Shown piece by piece: positions 7,963-16,875 of a stretch of DNA of 37,755 nucleotides. The notes under the pieces are model-generated. The model had not been told where the DNA came from and searched no databases. It was given only the letters and a program-made list of their open reading frames with translations. Both the position numbers and the translations under genes were made by a program. Within the stretch, counting starts at the first letter, position 1; every line of letters starts with the position of its first letter. Source of the stretch: Agarophyton chilense (Eukaryota > Rhodophyta > Florideophyceae > Gracilariales > Gracilariaceae); contig JARGXX010000101.1 in the NCBI GenBank assembly GCA_030374765.1, positions 1 through 37,755 on the forward strand, read 5' to 3'.

Positions 7963-10900
7963 ATGAAATATCCTTGTGACATATGCGGCAAATACGGTCA
8001 TTGGAAACGTAACCATAACCCTGACGGCTCACTACCTCATCATGTCAAGTCGTTCGATGCACCAGCTACATCATCTGCTTCGCGAGCTCCTGGATCGCGC
8101 CCTGACCATGATCAAGAAAGGAGAGACAAGTCGCAAAAGAAGACAGTGTCGTTTAATATGGAAACTCTGACTAGTTCATCAGCTAGTACCGGCAAGTCAC
8201 CTGTCGAAGTTGGACCTCTACTTGACGACGGAGCACCTTACTCTGCAATTGGCCTTATCGAACTGAATCTACTTGCTGACCATATAGGGATATCGCCCAA
8301 TCCCAAGCTCGATGCTATTACCAAAGCACTCGATGGACATACACATTGGCAGTATGGAGTCGGTGAACACTCCAGTCCGGCACGCTGCATCCTAGGATCT
8401 ATTGTCATCACTGCGACATCTGACCAAGGTAGACCAGTCCGTATCACCCACCTTGTCCTGGATGGATCTTCTCAGTGGGTCATAGGAAAAAATGTAACTC
8501 GCAAGGCCAACATCGAGCATATTGGAAGAAATGCATTGGTCTTCCTGGCTGATGGTCATAGAGACCATATATCTATAATCAATGAAAGTTTCTTAAGCTA
8601 CATAGCTCTAGATCGGTTTACCTCTCATTGTAACAATGGTTCTACACTGTCATGCCTCTCAGCAGTCACTCTCGATAGTGCACCATGGCTTGAGGTCAAG
8701 AAGATTATAGACAAAGTCCACAAGCACGTTTGTGGTCATGCAAGCTATACAGACTACAAGCTCCTCCTCGAGAGAAACGGATTTTGGAATGAAACCATAG
8801 CTTCCTATCTCACGGACATGGTCAATCGCTGCACGGCTTGTCGGAGCACATCGGTCCCGCAGCCCAGTCGTAAGGTTTCAATCAGTTATCTGTCAAAGAA
8901 ATTCAACGAGGTTCTCTGTGTTGATCATCTCTATCTGGATGAAATACTACTAATGCATCTGATGGATCTCATCACACGATATTCGAGCGTCTATGCAGTT
9001 ACCTCGACAAATCTCTCAGAAGCTGTTGTTGGCTTTGAAGCTTCATGGGTATCACAATTCTGGTACCCTGACTCTATTCGTGCAGACAAGGCATTCCAAA
9101 TAGGTGCATTCAAGAACTACACCAAGAAGCTTGGAATCCCAATTCACCCAATGCCTCCTGGTAGGCACTCCAAGAATGCAATAGAGTCTAAACACAGCAT
9201 CATCCGTAGCGTCTTTATTCGTCTAAAAGAAGCTGCTGGCGCAGACTTCGATCCAAAGCTCGCAGCATACAAGGCTGTGTCAATCTCAAATGACCTCTAT
9301 GGCAACGACACTATGTCTGCATTCGAACTAGCCAAAGGCTTTTCTAGCCCTATCGTGGCAAAGCCTATCGAAACTGTAATCCCGGATGATGTGCTCAATG
9401 CTCGTGACCAGCTTAAAGCTCGTCGCAAACTGGCGCTTATCTTGCGCTCGAAGGCAGTGACCAAAGTGCCAATTGCAGCTGGTGATCTGATAGAAGTATA
9501 CCAAAAGAAAGAATTTGAGAAGAGAGGAAAATGGTCCGATCCCAAACCGGTCCTCTCTATCAACCAGCATGCACGTTCAGTGACTGTATCAGGACGCAAA
9601 AATCGAGAAATCACTGTTGCATTTGAAGATACTCGCCCAGCGCTGCCTCAAGAAAGCTTCGCCCAACTAGTACAAGATGGTATTGACTCGATATCCGAGA
9701 GTTCAAGTGACCATTGTACTGCTTTAAAGGCACAGGCTGAAATGAACACAGATGTCAACTTTGAATGCTCTGTACCAAGTGACACTGCTGTTGACTTATC
9801 TCAAGGTTCGTCTGATATCAACACACCTGTTGATGCACCTGTTGATGATGACTTCTCTACTGAATCCTCAAACGTTGAACCCTGTGTAGGAGACAATATC
9901 TCTGTTCTCTGGCCCCTTGAAGAACAATTCTTCCGTGGCACTGTCCACTCGGCAACAGAAGATGGTCGTCTAAACATACACTATGATGATGGGGATGTAG
10001 AACAACTTGAAATGGAGAAGGAGGTATGGAAGTTTACTGAAACACTCCCAGCCAGTTCTGGTACATTGGCACAACTGGAAGTCACAAGCACTGAGAACTC
10101 AGTCCTAGAATCGATTCTTGACCATTTTGGGAACAAACCATTTCTAAGGCACCACGCACAAGGGTTTGACCAATACCCTTTAGTCAACGCCTACAATGCA
10201 GAGGAAGATACATTTCTCAAGACTGTTCGCCCGGTCACACACGAAGAAGTCCCTCCGAACTCCAATGTTATCAGCAGTCACACCTTATACAAAGTGAAGA
10301 CTAATGATGACGGGTCTCTCAAGCTTAAAGCACGTATTGCACCACATGGGAACGAGGACGATTTGAAGAACGTCTTGAGCAAAGACTGTACCACATGCCC
10401 ACCCACAGGACTTCGGATCCTCGAATCAATTGCATCTCTATTCGGCTGGATAATCCACAGGGCTGATGTGAAGGCTGCGTTTCTGCAGACAGGGGAGGCT
10501 CAAAGAAACGTCTATGTTCGCCCACCCAAAGAAAGCCAAATGAAATCGACTCATCTTTGGCTACTTCGGACAGCTGCCTACGGCCTTGTCAATGCAAATG
10601 CCAAGTGGCAGAACCAGTCCGATAATGTTATGTTTGACATTGGACTCAAGCAGTCGACCCATGTTCCTCAGCTTTTCTTCCAGAAAGAAAACGGAAGGCT
10701 GGTATTAATTTTTGCTAAAATAGTTGACGACCTGAAAGCTGCAGGCGATGGCGACCGTGTGAAACGCTTCATGGAGGAGTTTGACAGACGATTCAAGTTT
10801 GGTGATGTGATGCAAGGACCAGGCAAACTCCGATTCTTTGGCATCAACACTGTTCAAAATGGCGACTTTACCATTGAGACAGATGCGGACGATAAGGTGA

Positions 10901-11286
10901 ACTCTGTATCTGAGTATCCGTTTTCTAGGCAACGCCGCAAGCCTTTTGATGAGCTACTCAATCAGCTTGAAAAGTCTGTGTTTGCCTCCACAAATAGTTC
11001 ACTTGGATGGATCAGAACTGCGGCTTCACCATTTTGCTCATTCTATGCCAGCTACCTGCAGCAAAAAGCCCCTGATCTAAAAGTGTGTCATCTTGTTGAA
11101 CAAGTGAATATAGTTCGCAAGCTGAAGAAGCTCGGAACAACTATTGCTTACCCTAGACCAACAGACAAAAATCAGTATGAACTCAGCATTCTATTGTTTT
11201 CAGATGCGTCACGGACAGATGAATGTGGCCAACTTGGAGTTCTAACCGGTTTGCTTATCGTTGAGATGAAGAACAACTCGATTTAA
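7963..11286 (+). CDS. Copia Pol polyprotein, copy 1 (zinc knuckle, protease, integrase, Tudor-like, RT, start of RNase H)
   Basis: 1107 codons, in the same frame as Gag. Zinc knuckle at residues 5-18 (C-x2-C-x4-H-x4-H, last Cys replaced by His); protease site DDGAP at 88-92; integrase HHCC (H255, H259, C290, C293) and D321, D375, E408; a Tudor-like segment at about 640-692 (VLWPLEEQFF...YDDGD); RT with RADVKAAF (D835) and IVDD (920-923) in place of the usual YVDD; first RNase H Asp in FSDAS (D1081). TAA at 11284-11286 cuts RNase H, which resumes in the same frame. Compared with copy 2 most changes are replacements, as expected for an element no longer under selection. Confidence 0.92.
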   Translation: MKYPCDICGKYGHWKRNHNPDGSLPHHVKSFDAPATSSASRAPGSRPDHDQERRDKSQKKTVSFNMETLTSSSASTGKSPVEVGPLLDDGAPYSAIGLIELNLLADHIGISPNPKLDAITKALDGHTHWQYGVGEHSSPARCILGSIVITATSDQGRPVRITHLVLDGSSQWVIGKNVTRKANIEHIGRNALVFLADGHRDHISIINESFLSYIALDRFTSHCNNGSTLSCLSAVTLDSAPWLEVKKIIDKVHKHVCGHASYTDYKLLLERNGFWNETIASYLTDMVNRCTACRSTSVPQPSRKVSISYLSKKFNEVLCVDHLYLDEILLMHLMDLITRYSSVYAVTSTNLSEAVVGFEASWVSQFWYPDSIRADKAFQIGAFKNYTKKLGIPIHPMPPGRHSKNAIESKHSIIRSVFIRLKEAAGADFDPKLAAYKAVSISNDLYGNDTMSAFELAKGFSSPIVAKPIETVIPDDVLNARDQLKARRKLALILRSKAVTKVPIAAGDLIEVYQKKEFEKRGKWSDPKPVLSINQHARSVTVSGRKNREITVAFEDTRPALPQESFAQLVQDGIDSISESSSDHCTALKAQAEMNTDVNFECSVPSDTAVDLSQGSSDINTPVDAPVDDDFSTESSNVEPCVGDNISVLWPLEEQFFRGTVHSATEDGRLNIHYDDGDVEQLEMEKEVWKFTETLPASSGTLAQLEVTSTENSVLESILDHFGNKPFLRHHAQGFDQYPLVNAYNAEEDTFLKTVRPVTHEEVPPNSNVISSHTLYKVKTNDDGSLKLKARIAPHGNEDDLKNVLSKDCTTCPPTGLRILESIASLFGWIIHRADVKAAFLQTGEAQRNVYVRPPKESQMKSTHLWLLRTAAYGLVNANAKWQNQSDNVMFDIGLKQSTHVPQLFFQKENGRLVLIFAKIVDDLKAAGDGDRVKRFMEEFDRRFKFGDVMQGPGKLRFFGINTVQNGDFTIETDADDKVNSVSEYPFSRQRRKPFDELLNQLEKSVFASTNSSLGWIRTAASPFCSFYASYLQQKAPDLKVCHLVEQVNIVRKLKKLGTTIAYPRPTDKNQYELSILLFSDASRTDECGQLGVLTGLLIVEMKNNSI

Positions 11287-11718
11287 CATGCCATATCGTG
11301 TTTGTCTCACAAGTCAAAGCGCCCGGTCAAAAGCATACCTGCTGCAGAGATTTTTGCTGCCTCGGAAGGGATTGACGAAGGAAAGACAATCTCTAAGGCA
11401 TACTCGGAGCTTCTTGGCATGGAAATCAAGTTGAGACTTGCTGTGGACTGTAAGGACTAGTTTACTTCACTATCGACACAGAAGAATGCTATCGACAAAT
11501 CGATTCGTGGTGATGTTAGCTGCGTCCGTTTTGAATTTCAGACTGGTGCTGTTGATAAGATATCGTGGGTGCCCGGTCATTCCAACCTGGCAGATCCGCT
11601 TACCAAGAAAGACGGCTCTCTGACAGATGCTCTTCAACTGAGTCTGTTCACTGACAGACTTCGCTTCGATTTACAGGACATTGCTGAGACGAAGCATTCG
11701 AAGAAAAACTTTGGCTGA
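11287..11718 (+). pseudogene. Copia RNase H C-terminal part, copy 1, cut off by stops
   Basis: Same frame as Pol after TAA 11284. It codes for typical copia RNase H C-terminal sequence (SHKSKRPVKSIPAAE, later DKISWVPGHSNLADPLTK) and ends in TGA 11716-11718. A second stop, TAG 11458-11460, is private to this copy (TTG Leu in copy 2). Confidence 0.85.
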
Positions 11719-11729
11719 AAGGGGAGGAA
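11718..11729 (+). other. Polypurine tract, copy 1
   Basis: AAAGGGGAGGAA immediately before the 3' LTR, overlapping the last base of the pol stop codon; it would prime plus-strand synthesis. Confidence 0.85.
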
Positions 11730-12008
11730 TATGAGAACGATCATTGATGGAAGTCGATCGTCTACAAATACGCCCGCTCAATGCTTTGTATTTGAACACT
11801 TAATTGTCGTTTCTATGAGTCATCAATCGTACCACATGGCAACCTCTTATATCATGTATTACGCCCGTTAATTATGTTGTAATGTACTCTATTTATACAT
11901 CTATGTATCTCATGTTTGTAAACATCTGCGACCTCGGCTCGCAGCTATTGTGTACTCTGTCCTACACTGTGTGTACCTAGTTCTACACCGCAAGTCTAAT
12001 CATTCTTA
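11730..12008 (+). repeat. 3' LTR, copia copy 1
   Basis: 279 bp, TATGAG...TTCTTA, a few per cent different from the 5' LTR and without the 90-bp duplication. Confidence 0.9.
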
Positions 12009-12013
12009 CATGT
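12009..12013. repeat. Target site duplication CATGT, right, copia copy 1
   Basis: Matches 6826-6830. Confidence 0.85.
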
Positions 12014-12615
12014 TCTGACACCGTTCAAAGAGAAAACAAACTTCTCATAGAATAACTCTTGTATATCACCCCGCTTCTTGAGATACACTCTAGCCTAGTT
12101 GCGTTCGTTGCAATATTCATATATGATCACGTAGAACAGATACAAGATCAACCACATATTGCAAAAGACGTTCACATAGTGTCATGAGAACCCATTGAAC
12201 CTGAAATGTTCATCGGAAGGTGCAGAGTGCATGCGGCTTGTATTTCGTGAGAATAATCTTTCTCATATGGAATACAGTGATGGCTACTTCGCGGCATTCG
12301 TGGAAAGTTGCATTTCTACAAGAGGTGTTTTGTTCACAAAAACTGGAAAGGGATGCAAACACAAGTAACGGGATGTGAAGAAATAAGGAAAAGAAGAGTG
12401 AGTTGGAGGTATACAAGGGCGGATGACGAGGGGCGAGAGTAACGGACGGGGAAAGGGGGTAAACACGCAAACAGTTTTTTTTCTTTACGTTTTGGTGATG
12501 GGAGATTGAAAAAGGAAGGCACTGGGGTAGTTGGGAAGAAGGTTAATGTACCCTTTTTGCAGACCCAAATAAAAGGAAGGTTGGAAAGGGAGAAAGGTAA
12601 GAAAGAGCGAGAAGC
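12014..12615. other. Between copia and 5S alpha: no gene seen
   Basis: The first half is AT-rich, the second half (from about 12340) purine-rich on the + strand. Minus-strand frames exist but are low-complexity. Copy in unit 2: 29706-30307. Confidence 0.6.
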
Positions 12616-12619
12616 AAAA
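12616..12619 (-). terminator. Pol III terminator of 5S alpha (4 T)
   Basis: On the minus strand the 5S RNA ends GCCGAATGT and runs into TTTT, the minimal Pol III stop. Confidence 0.7.
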
Positions 12620-12738
12620 CATTCGGCACTGGGGATTCCAGACCGATCCCTCATGTCAGTACTAGCCCAGCTCGGAGTCACTTAGCTTCGCAGTTCGGGA
12701 TGGGATGCGGCGCATGTCAACTCGATGTGGCCGAATGT
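12619..12738 (-). rRNA. 5S ribosomal RNA, alpha type, after unit 1
   Basis: Exactly 120 nt on the minus strand, closed by a perfect 9-bp helix I (ACATTCGGC with GCCGAATGT). It has the conserved GAAGCTAAG box A region and CTAGTACTGACATGAGG. Helix IV (GGGAT with ATCCC) is fully paired, unlike in beta, so alpha is the more canonical gene and probably the main 5S source. The two alpha copies in the window are identical. It points away from the beta gene of the next unit, about 2.3 kb away. Confidence 0.93.
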
Positions 12739-12746
12739 GGCAATCA

Positions 12747-12763
12747 GTGCTACGCCGTAGCAC
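12747..12763 (-). promoter_or_regulatory. Inverted repeat 9 bp upstream of 5S alpha
   Basis: GTGCTAC-3 nt-GTAGCAC (perfect 7-bp arms), starting 9 bp upstream of the alpha 5S gene, conserved at 30439-30455 and absent in front of beta. It may bind an upstream factor; role inferred only from position. Confidence 0.45.
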
Positions 12764-13249
12764 CTCATTCCACACGCAACAAAAACAGCTGCTCCCCCCT
12801 GCCGCCCACGCCTGAGCAAAATGATGCCTCAAACACCCCAAGTGCGCTCCCTGTCTCATCACCACATTTGTCGCCTCCATCTCGGCGCTAGTGCGTCGTC
12901 CTTTTTGGCAACTGCACATTGTCCCCAAACAAGCAGCTAATCCATCATCTTTCAGCGCAAGTACTGCAAAGAGGACAGTGCAGCACATCAATCCGTTGGG
13001 AATACTTGGATCTTCTCCCACAAGCTTCTCCTCTCCCATGTGTGCCTGGAAACATACTTGATCACTCTTGCATTCTTGCAGTGCAGAAATGCCGAGTGCA
13101 GAAATGCCGACCAAAGCTTGAATTGAAGTACCATGGGGATGCCGCTCTCCCCGACGATGTGCGCGACACTTTTCGAGTGCTGCCCACTTCAGTGTCGAGT
13201 GCTCCCCACTTCGGTGGTGCGTCAGAAGCAAATCGTACCGTTGAGCCAT
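12764..13249. other. 5S alpha upstream region to end of unit 1: no gene seen
   Basis: A minus-strand frame spans it but runs through the 5S gene, so it is not credible. It contains the 15-bp VNTR at 13080-13109. Confidence 0.55.
13080..13109 (+). repeat. 15-bp tandem repeat, 2 units
   Basis: Two copies of AGTGCAGAAATGCCG; the equivalent site at 30772-30831 has four. AGTGC and GTGC motifs recur nearby in degenerate form. Confidence 0.95.
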
Positions 13250-14454
13250 GGTTCCATCTGAAATGTAGAAAACATGAACTGCGGGTGCTTCAAATTTGCT
13301 GCTTCAAACATCTCCGTCCTCCTGACACCTTCGTACCGCAGGCTCTACCCACGTCCTACGACCCTTTCCGGGGGCTACGGTTGCCGCCGATGTTTTTGTT
13401 GGGTGCGCTGTCCACATTTCATTGGCTGGCTTACCTTCGTGCGTAAGCCCCGTTCTCCACCAATCGCTGCAAACCAATTGCTTCTTGTCGTTGTTCCCCT
13501 CCTCTTTATCCAAGCTCTCGCATTCGGCAAGTCTTTCTACTTGTCTTCAAGCACATTCACATTCAACCCGCGCAGTAACATTGGAGCTTAACGCTACGCG
13601 TGAGTTTGTGAATGACGCGATGCAGTCGGGCAGCCCAGGCTTAGATTTTGCAAACCCCTCTGAGCATCTGTCACGGCTGCTGGCGTGTTGATTTGCAGAG
13701 CGCCGAAATCGCTTGCGAGGCCAAGAAAACACGCCTCGGGTGAGACTCTCCGGATTTGTCTACGCCTTCCATCGCTTGGCAAAGCGATCAATTGTTGACG
13801 CATTGCCTCTCGAAGACGTCGCCCAAACGCTACATGTCGCGGAGTGCGAACCCCATTGGAACTCAATCGGCGCGATTGGCGGCGTCTGACAATGTGAGGC
13901 AGGACGGAACGACTTATCATACCAGCCGGTCTACGGATGCTTTTGTCCGAAGTAGACAAGTTTCGACGTGATCGGACATTTCTGCGTCTGTTTCTCTGTG
14001 TGGGTTGGGTTTCAGCCCTCTCGGGCACCTCTGGCCTGTAAAAGCCAAACACATCGTGGGACGCCAGAAACATCTTTCAAGTGCAGAACAGATCGGGGGG
14101 CTGGAAAAGAAAGCGCACCAGTCGAACACAACCACTGTAGGGCAGGCGGTAGTCAAGTGGTGCAGCCAATCAAGTACACACAATTTGGAATCTGGTAGCG
14201 TGAAAATAACCGAAAGCACAACTGCAAACGCAAAGCAGCAAAGAAAAGCAGCAGCCGGGACAACCCAAAAAGCAATGAACAGAACAGCGACACCGCAAAC
14301 ACGATACACAAAAGCGGTCACGCGCAGCGTAACGAAGGCGGAGGGATGTTGAATACGAGCGAGGCAAATTGGAGAAGCTGAGAGAGAAGGAGGAGAGGAG
14401 AGAGCGGATGGGGTGAGATGGGGGAGACAACGGAGGAAAGCGCTCTGTGCGCAG

Positions 14455-14462
14455 TATAAATA
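14455..14462 (+). promoter_or_regulatory. TATA box, unit 2, small transcription unit
   Basis: TATAAATA, equivalent to 1205-1212. Confidence 0.55.
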
Positions 14463-14561
14463 GGTGACGAAACGTTGGGTTGGGGGAGACGTGGGCCGCA
14501 GAGAGCGGCGAGGAGCGTATTACGTGTCGCAAGTGCTCCGTGGTGTGCGAGGACGACGAGT

Positions 14562-14744
14562 ATGGAGAGTGAAGTGTCAGGATGTGCGTCATTTAAGTGT
14601 TCATTACACACCTCCCCGATGTGTAAAAAGCGCTGCAAATTGTCGTGGCTAATCGTTGCGAAAGTTGGCTATGGATGTTCGGAGATCGCAAAGCAAGAGA
14701 GGGCTTCGAGAACGAGTGATTTCAAATCGAGTTTCTTTCTATAG
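14562..14744 (+). CDS. Possible small ORF, unit 2, 60 aa
   Basis: Equivalent to the ORF at 1312, one codon shorter through a 3-bp in-frame difference near the end. No recognised family; weak coding support. It is followed directly by the hairpin 14744-14765. Confidence 0.18.
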   Translation: MESEVSGCASFKCSLHTSPMCKKRCKLSWLIVAKVGYGCSEIAKQERASRTSDFKSSFFL

Positions 14745-14765
14745 TGAACCGGGGCATCGGTTCAC
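14744..14765 (+). other. Perfect 8-bp hairpin, unit 2
   Basis: Same stem and loop as 1497-1518, unchanged. Confidence 0.5.
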
Positions 14766-15022
14766 AACAGTTTCACAAGCACTTGCTTCAAGCATGATCA
14801 CACAGCATAATGCGACATGTTACGCGCTCCGATCGGCTTCAATACAAGATTGCATCTGCACATGATGAGACTGTCTGTTGGGAGGATGTTTCTGCTTTCC
14901 CGTGGGTGCCGATGGCAGGCACGAAGTCGGACAGTATTACGCTGTTGATATTGGCTGGCGCACGGGTGCTCTGCCATCATTTGCCACAGTGGTCAAATCG
15001 TTGTATCACACACGCCGCCCTC

Positions 15023-15142
15023 ACACTCGGCCACATCGAGCTGACATGTGCCGCATCCCATCCCGAACTGCGAAGCTAAATCTCTCTGAGCTGGGCTAGT
15101 ACATACATGAGGGATCCGTCTGGAACCCCTAGTGCTGAGTGT
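15023..15142 (+). rRNA. 5S ribosomal RNA, beta variant, unit 2
   Basis: 120 nt, identical to the unit 1 beta copy. Its 5' flank differs slightly from unit 1 (GTGGTC for GTGCTC, GTATC for GCATC), as in unit 3. Confidence 0.9.
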
Positions 15143-15148
15143 TTTTTT
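15142..15148 (+). terminator. Pol III terminator of 5S beta, unit 2
   Basis: Seven T residues starting at the last base of the 5S gene. Confidence 0.85.
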
Positions 15149-15863
15149 GTTTCTTGCTCCCTCCAACTATGTTGCTCCTGCGACGTAGCCACGCTGTGTG
15201 TCAATGACACGCTCTATGCGCTGTTGCGTTATATCTTTTTCATCATGTCGCTCACTGCGCGTTGTGCGCATACTACACCTTCGTGGGCAAACAACAGGTA
15301 CACTACAAGGAACTTGAGCGTCTTGAATAGGGTGGCGCGCCCTGCGATGGATGTCAGCAACCGAAACGGTACGCTTTGGCCCATAGCTTCTGGTGCGCAC
15401 ACGTCGTGCGTGGAAGCAATTACGGTCGCGTTCGGCTGTTCCAATCGCTTTGCTTTGCAAATCCCACAAAGAAAGAGGTGGACCGATCAATGTCTTGTTT
15501 TTGGTGAGCGCTTGAGCAATTATCTGTTGGTTGGTGCGTTCCAGTTGTACATGCCAAGGTACGACACCAACCAGGGCGAGAACGAAGGTCTGCCTATGGA
15601 GGCGCTGGCGGGAACACTGTGGTAGGGCTGGCTTCCCCTAACATGAACTAGGCACCGTAGTTGGCGCGACGGCAAACATCTGACCCAGCCTGAAAAACTC
15701 GACCATGAGCAAACCTAAACACTAAATTCGAAACCAAAGAGATCACAAGCCTGACGGCGCTGGCTGAGTGTCTGACCTCTTCCGCTTGCGCTGCGAAGGT
15801 GCGAAGGTGCGAAGGGCAAGGCCTAACCCTCCTTTGCAGTTGTGCAAAAAATCACACGCAGTC

Positions 15864-16385
15864 TTACACAATGAGCTCGCCCAGCGCGAGCTCGCAGAAC
15901 GCAGCGTGTCTCTCACGTTGCATCTCACGTCGCATCTCACGTCGCATCTCACGCCGCATCTCACGCCGCATCTCACGCCGCATCTCACGCCGCATCTCAC
16001 GTCGCATCTCACGTGTGTCTCTTGCGTGTTTGCAGCTCGCGACACCTGCTTGTTTCTGGAAAATGAAGGTGACGTTTGACTCCCTGGAGCCCCAAACATG
16101 GGAGTAAGGGTTGCACAGAGGCGTTCGATTCCGGTGGAGGAAGCTGTCCATTGATTGGCAGCGACAGCATTCATGCTCCGGGAGGCGATGGACAGCCCCC
16201 AACAGCTCGCGATTCCTGTTTCCGAAACAAGAGTGCGACAGTACGCAACCACTCGGCGGATGCAGCCGACTCAGCAGCGTTGCTGCTGAAAGAGCACTTT
16301 TCTCTGCTTTTGAAGCACTGAAGCTCGTCAGACCTGACAGCTCATGGTGGAGGGCGGGCCCGTCTGGAGCATGACTCTCGCTCAT
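15864..16385 (-). CDS. Candidate minus-strand (REMR)n ORF, unit 2, 173 aa
   Basis: Predicted protein identical to the unit 1 copy; two synonymous differences at the DNA level. See the entry at 2617. Confidence 0.3.
   Translation of the reverse strand: MSESHAPDGPALHHELSGLTSFSASKAEKSALSAATLLSRLHPPSGCVLSHSCFGNRNRELLGAVHRLPEHECCRCQSMDSFLHRNRTPLCNPYSHVWGSRESNVTFIFQKQAGVASCKHARDTREMRREMRREMRREMRREMRREMRREMRREMQRERHAAFCELALGELIV
15918..16013 (+). repeat. 12-bp tandem repeat, 8 units, unit 2
   Basis: Same array as 2671-2766, identical order of unit variants. Confidence 0.95.
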
Positions 16386-16642
16386 GTGAATTGCGTGTAT
16401 GCGGGGTGCGCAACAGTTTTCTTGCAGCTGGAGAAAGCCGACAGCCTATTCTCACGCGTGGATCAACGTCAAGCTAGAGTTTCCGAAAAGAGCACCAACC
16501 ATTTTCTTGCAGGTCGTGAGAATGACAGATCGGCATGCATCACGGAGAGCAGTATACGGGAGAGTGCGCCTGACACTCGAATTCGACACGCACCAACGAG
16601 CATCTGCAGCTCGGCATTATCCAAACGGCGCCCGTGCTCTGG

Positions 16643-16650
16643 TATAAATA
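16643..16650 (+). promoter_or_regulatory. TATA box of pseudokinase gene, unit 2
   Basis: TATAAATA, same spacing to the ATG as in unit 1. Confidence 0.8.
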
Positions 16651-16875
16651 TGCTGCTCAGACGTACAAGATCGCTGCTCACATCTTCTGGTCGCCCTTTC
16701 GGTTTGCACCCTCTCCATCACTGTTTACTACTTATCCACGTACTTGCTGCAACCATTGTGTCCTCCCTGTGCGAAACAAACTTATTTGTGCTTCCTTCGC
16801 ATCTCTCCCGGCTTCTGTTGTACTGGTCTTGTCCATTCTCACGGTAACCACAGCAACACATCAAGCTCGATCAAT

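Larger units (their letters stand above)
6831..12008 (+). mobile_element. Ty1/copia LTR retrotransposon, copy 1 (about 5.2 kb)
   Basis: It has a 367-bp 5' LTR with an internal duplication, a tRNA-iMet half-molecule primer-binding site, Gag, Pol in the copia order protease-integrase-RT-RNase H, a polypurine tract, a 279-bp 3' LTR and CATGT target duplications. In-frame stops at 7951 (TAG), 11284 (TAA) and 11458 (TAG) interrupt one continuous frame, so this copy is probably not autonomous. The LTRs differ by a few per cent, so the insertion is not recent, and it predates the duplication of the array. Confidence 0.95.
1..13249. repeat. Tandem array unit 1 (5' end outside window; lacks block C)
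   Basis: The first bases match 13250 onward and 30972 onward almost base for base. Unit 1 holds block A (1-5156: TATA unit, 5S beta, VNTR frame, pseudokinase) joined directly to block B (5157-13249: flank, copia element, 5S alpha). The kinase genes of units 1 and 2 are 13247 bp apart. Unit 1 is about 4.5 kb shorter than unit 2 because the 4.8-kb block C is absent at 5156/5157, partly offset by 373 bp present only here (5781-6153). The upstream 5S alpha gene expected before position 1 lies outside the window. Confidence 0.95.

Noticed and set aside
7951..11460. Reassigned stop codons (TAA/TAG as Gln)
   Set aside because: The CAA-to-TAA change in gag copy 2 would fit, but the TTG-to-TAG change would not, and the pseudokinase has no internal TAA or TAG and ends in TAG. 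Ordinary decay explains it.
12662..13249. 195-aa minus-strand frame (205 aa in unit 2)
   Set aside because: It reads through the 5S rRNA gene and the 15-bp repeat; openness is explained by composition and a repeat length divisible by three.
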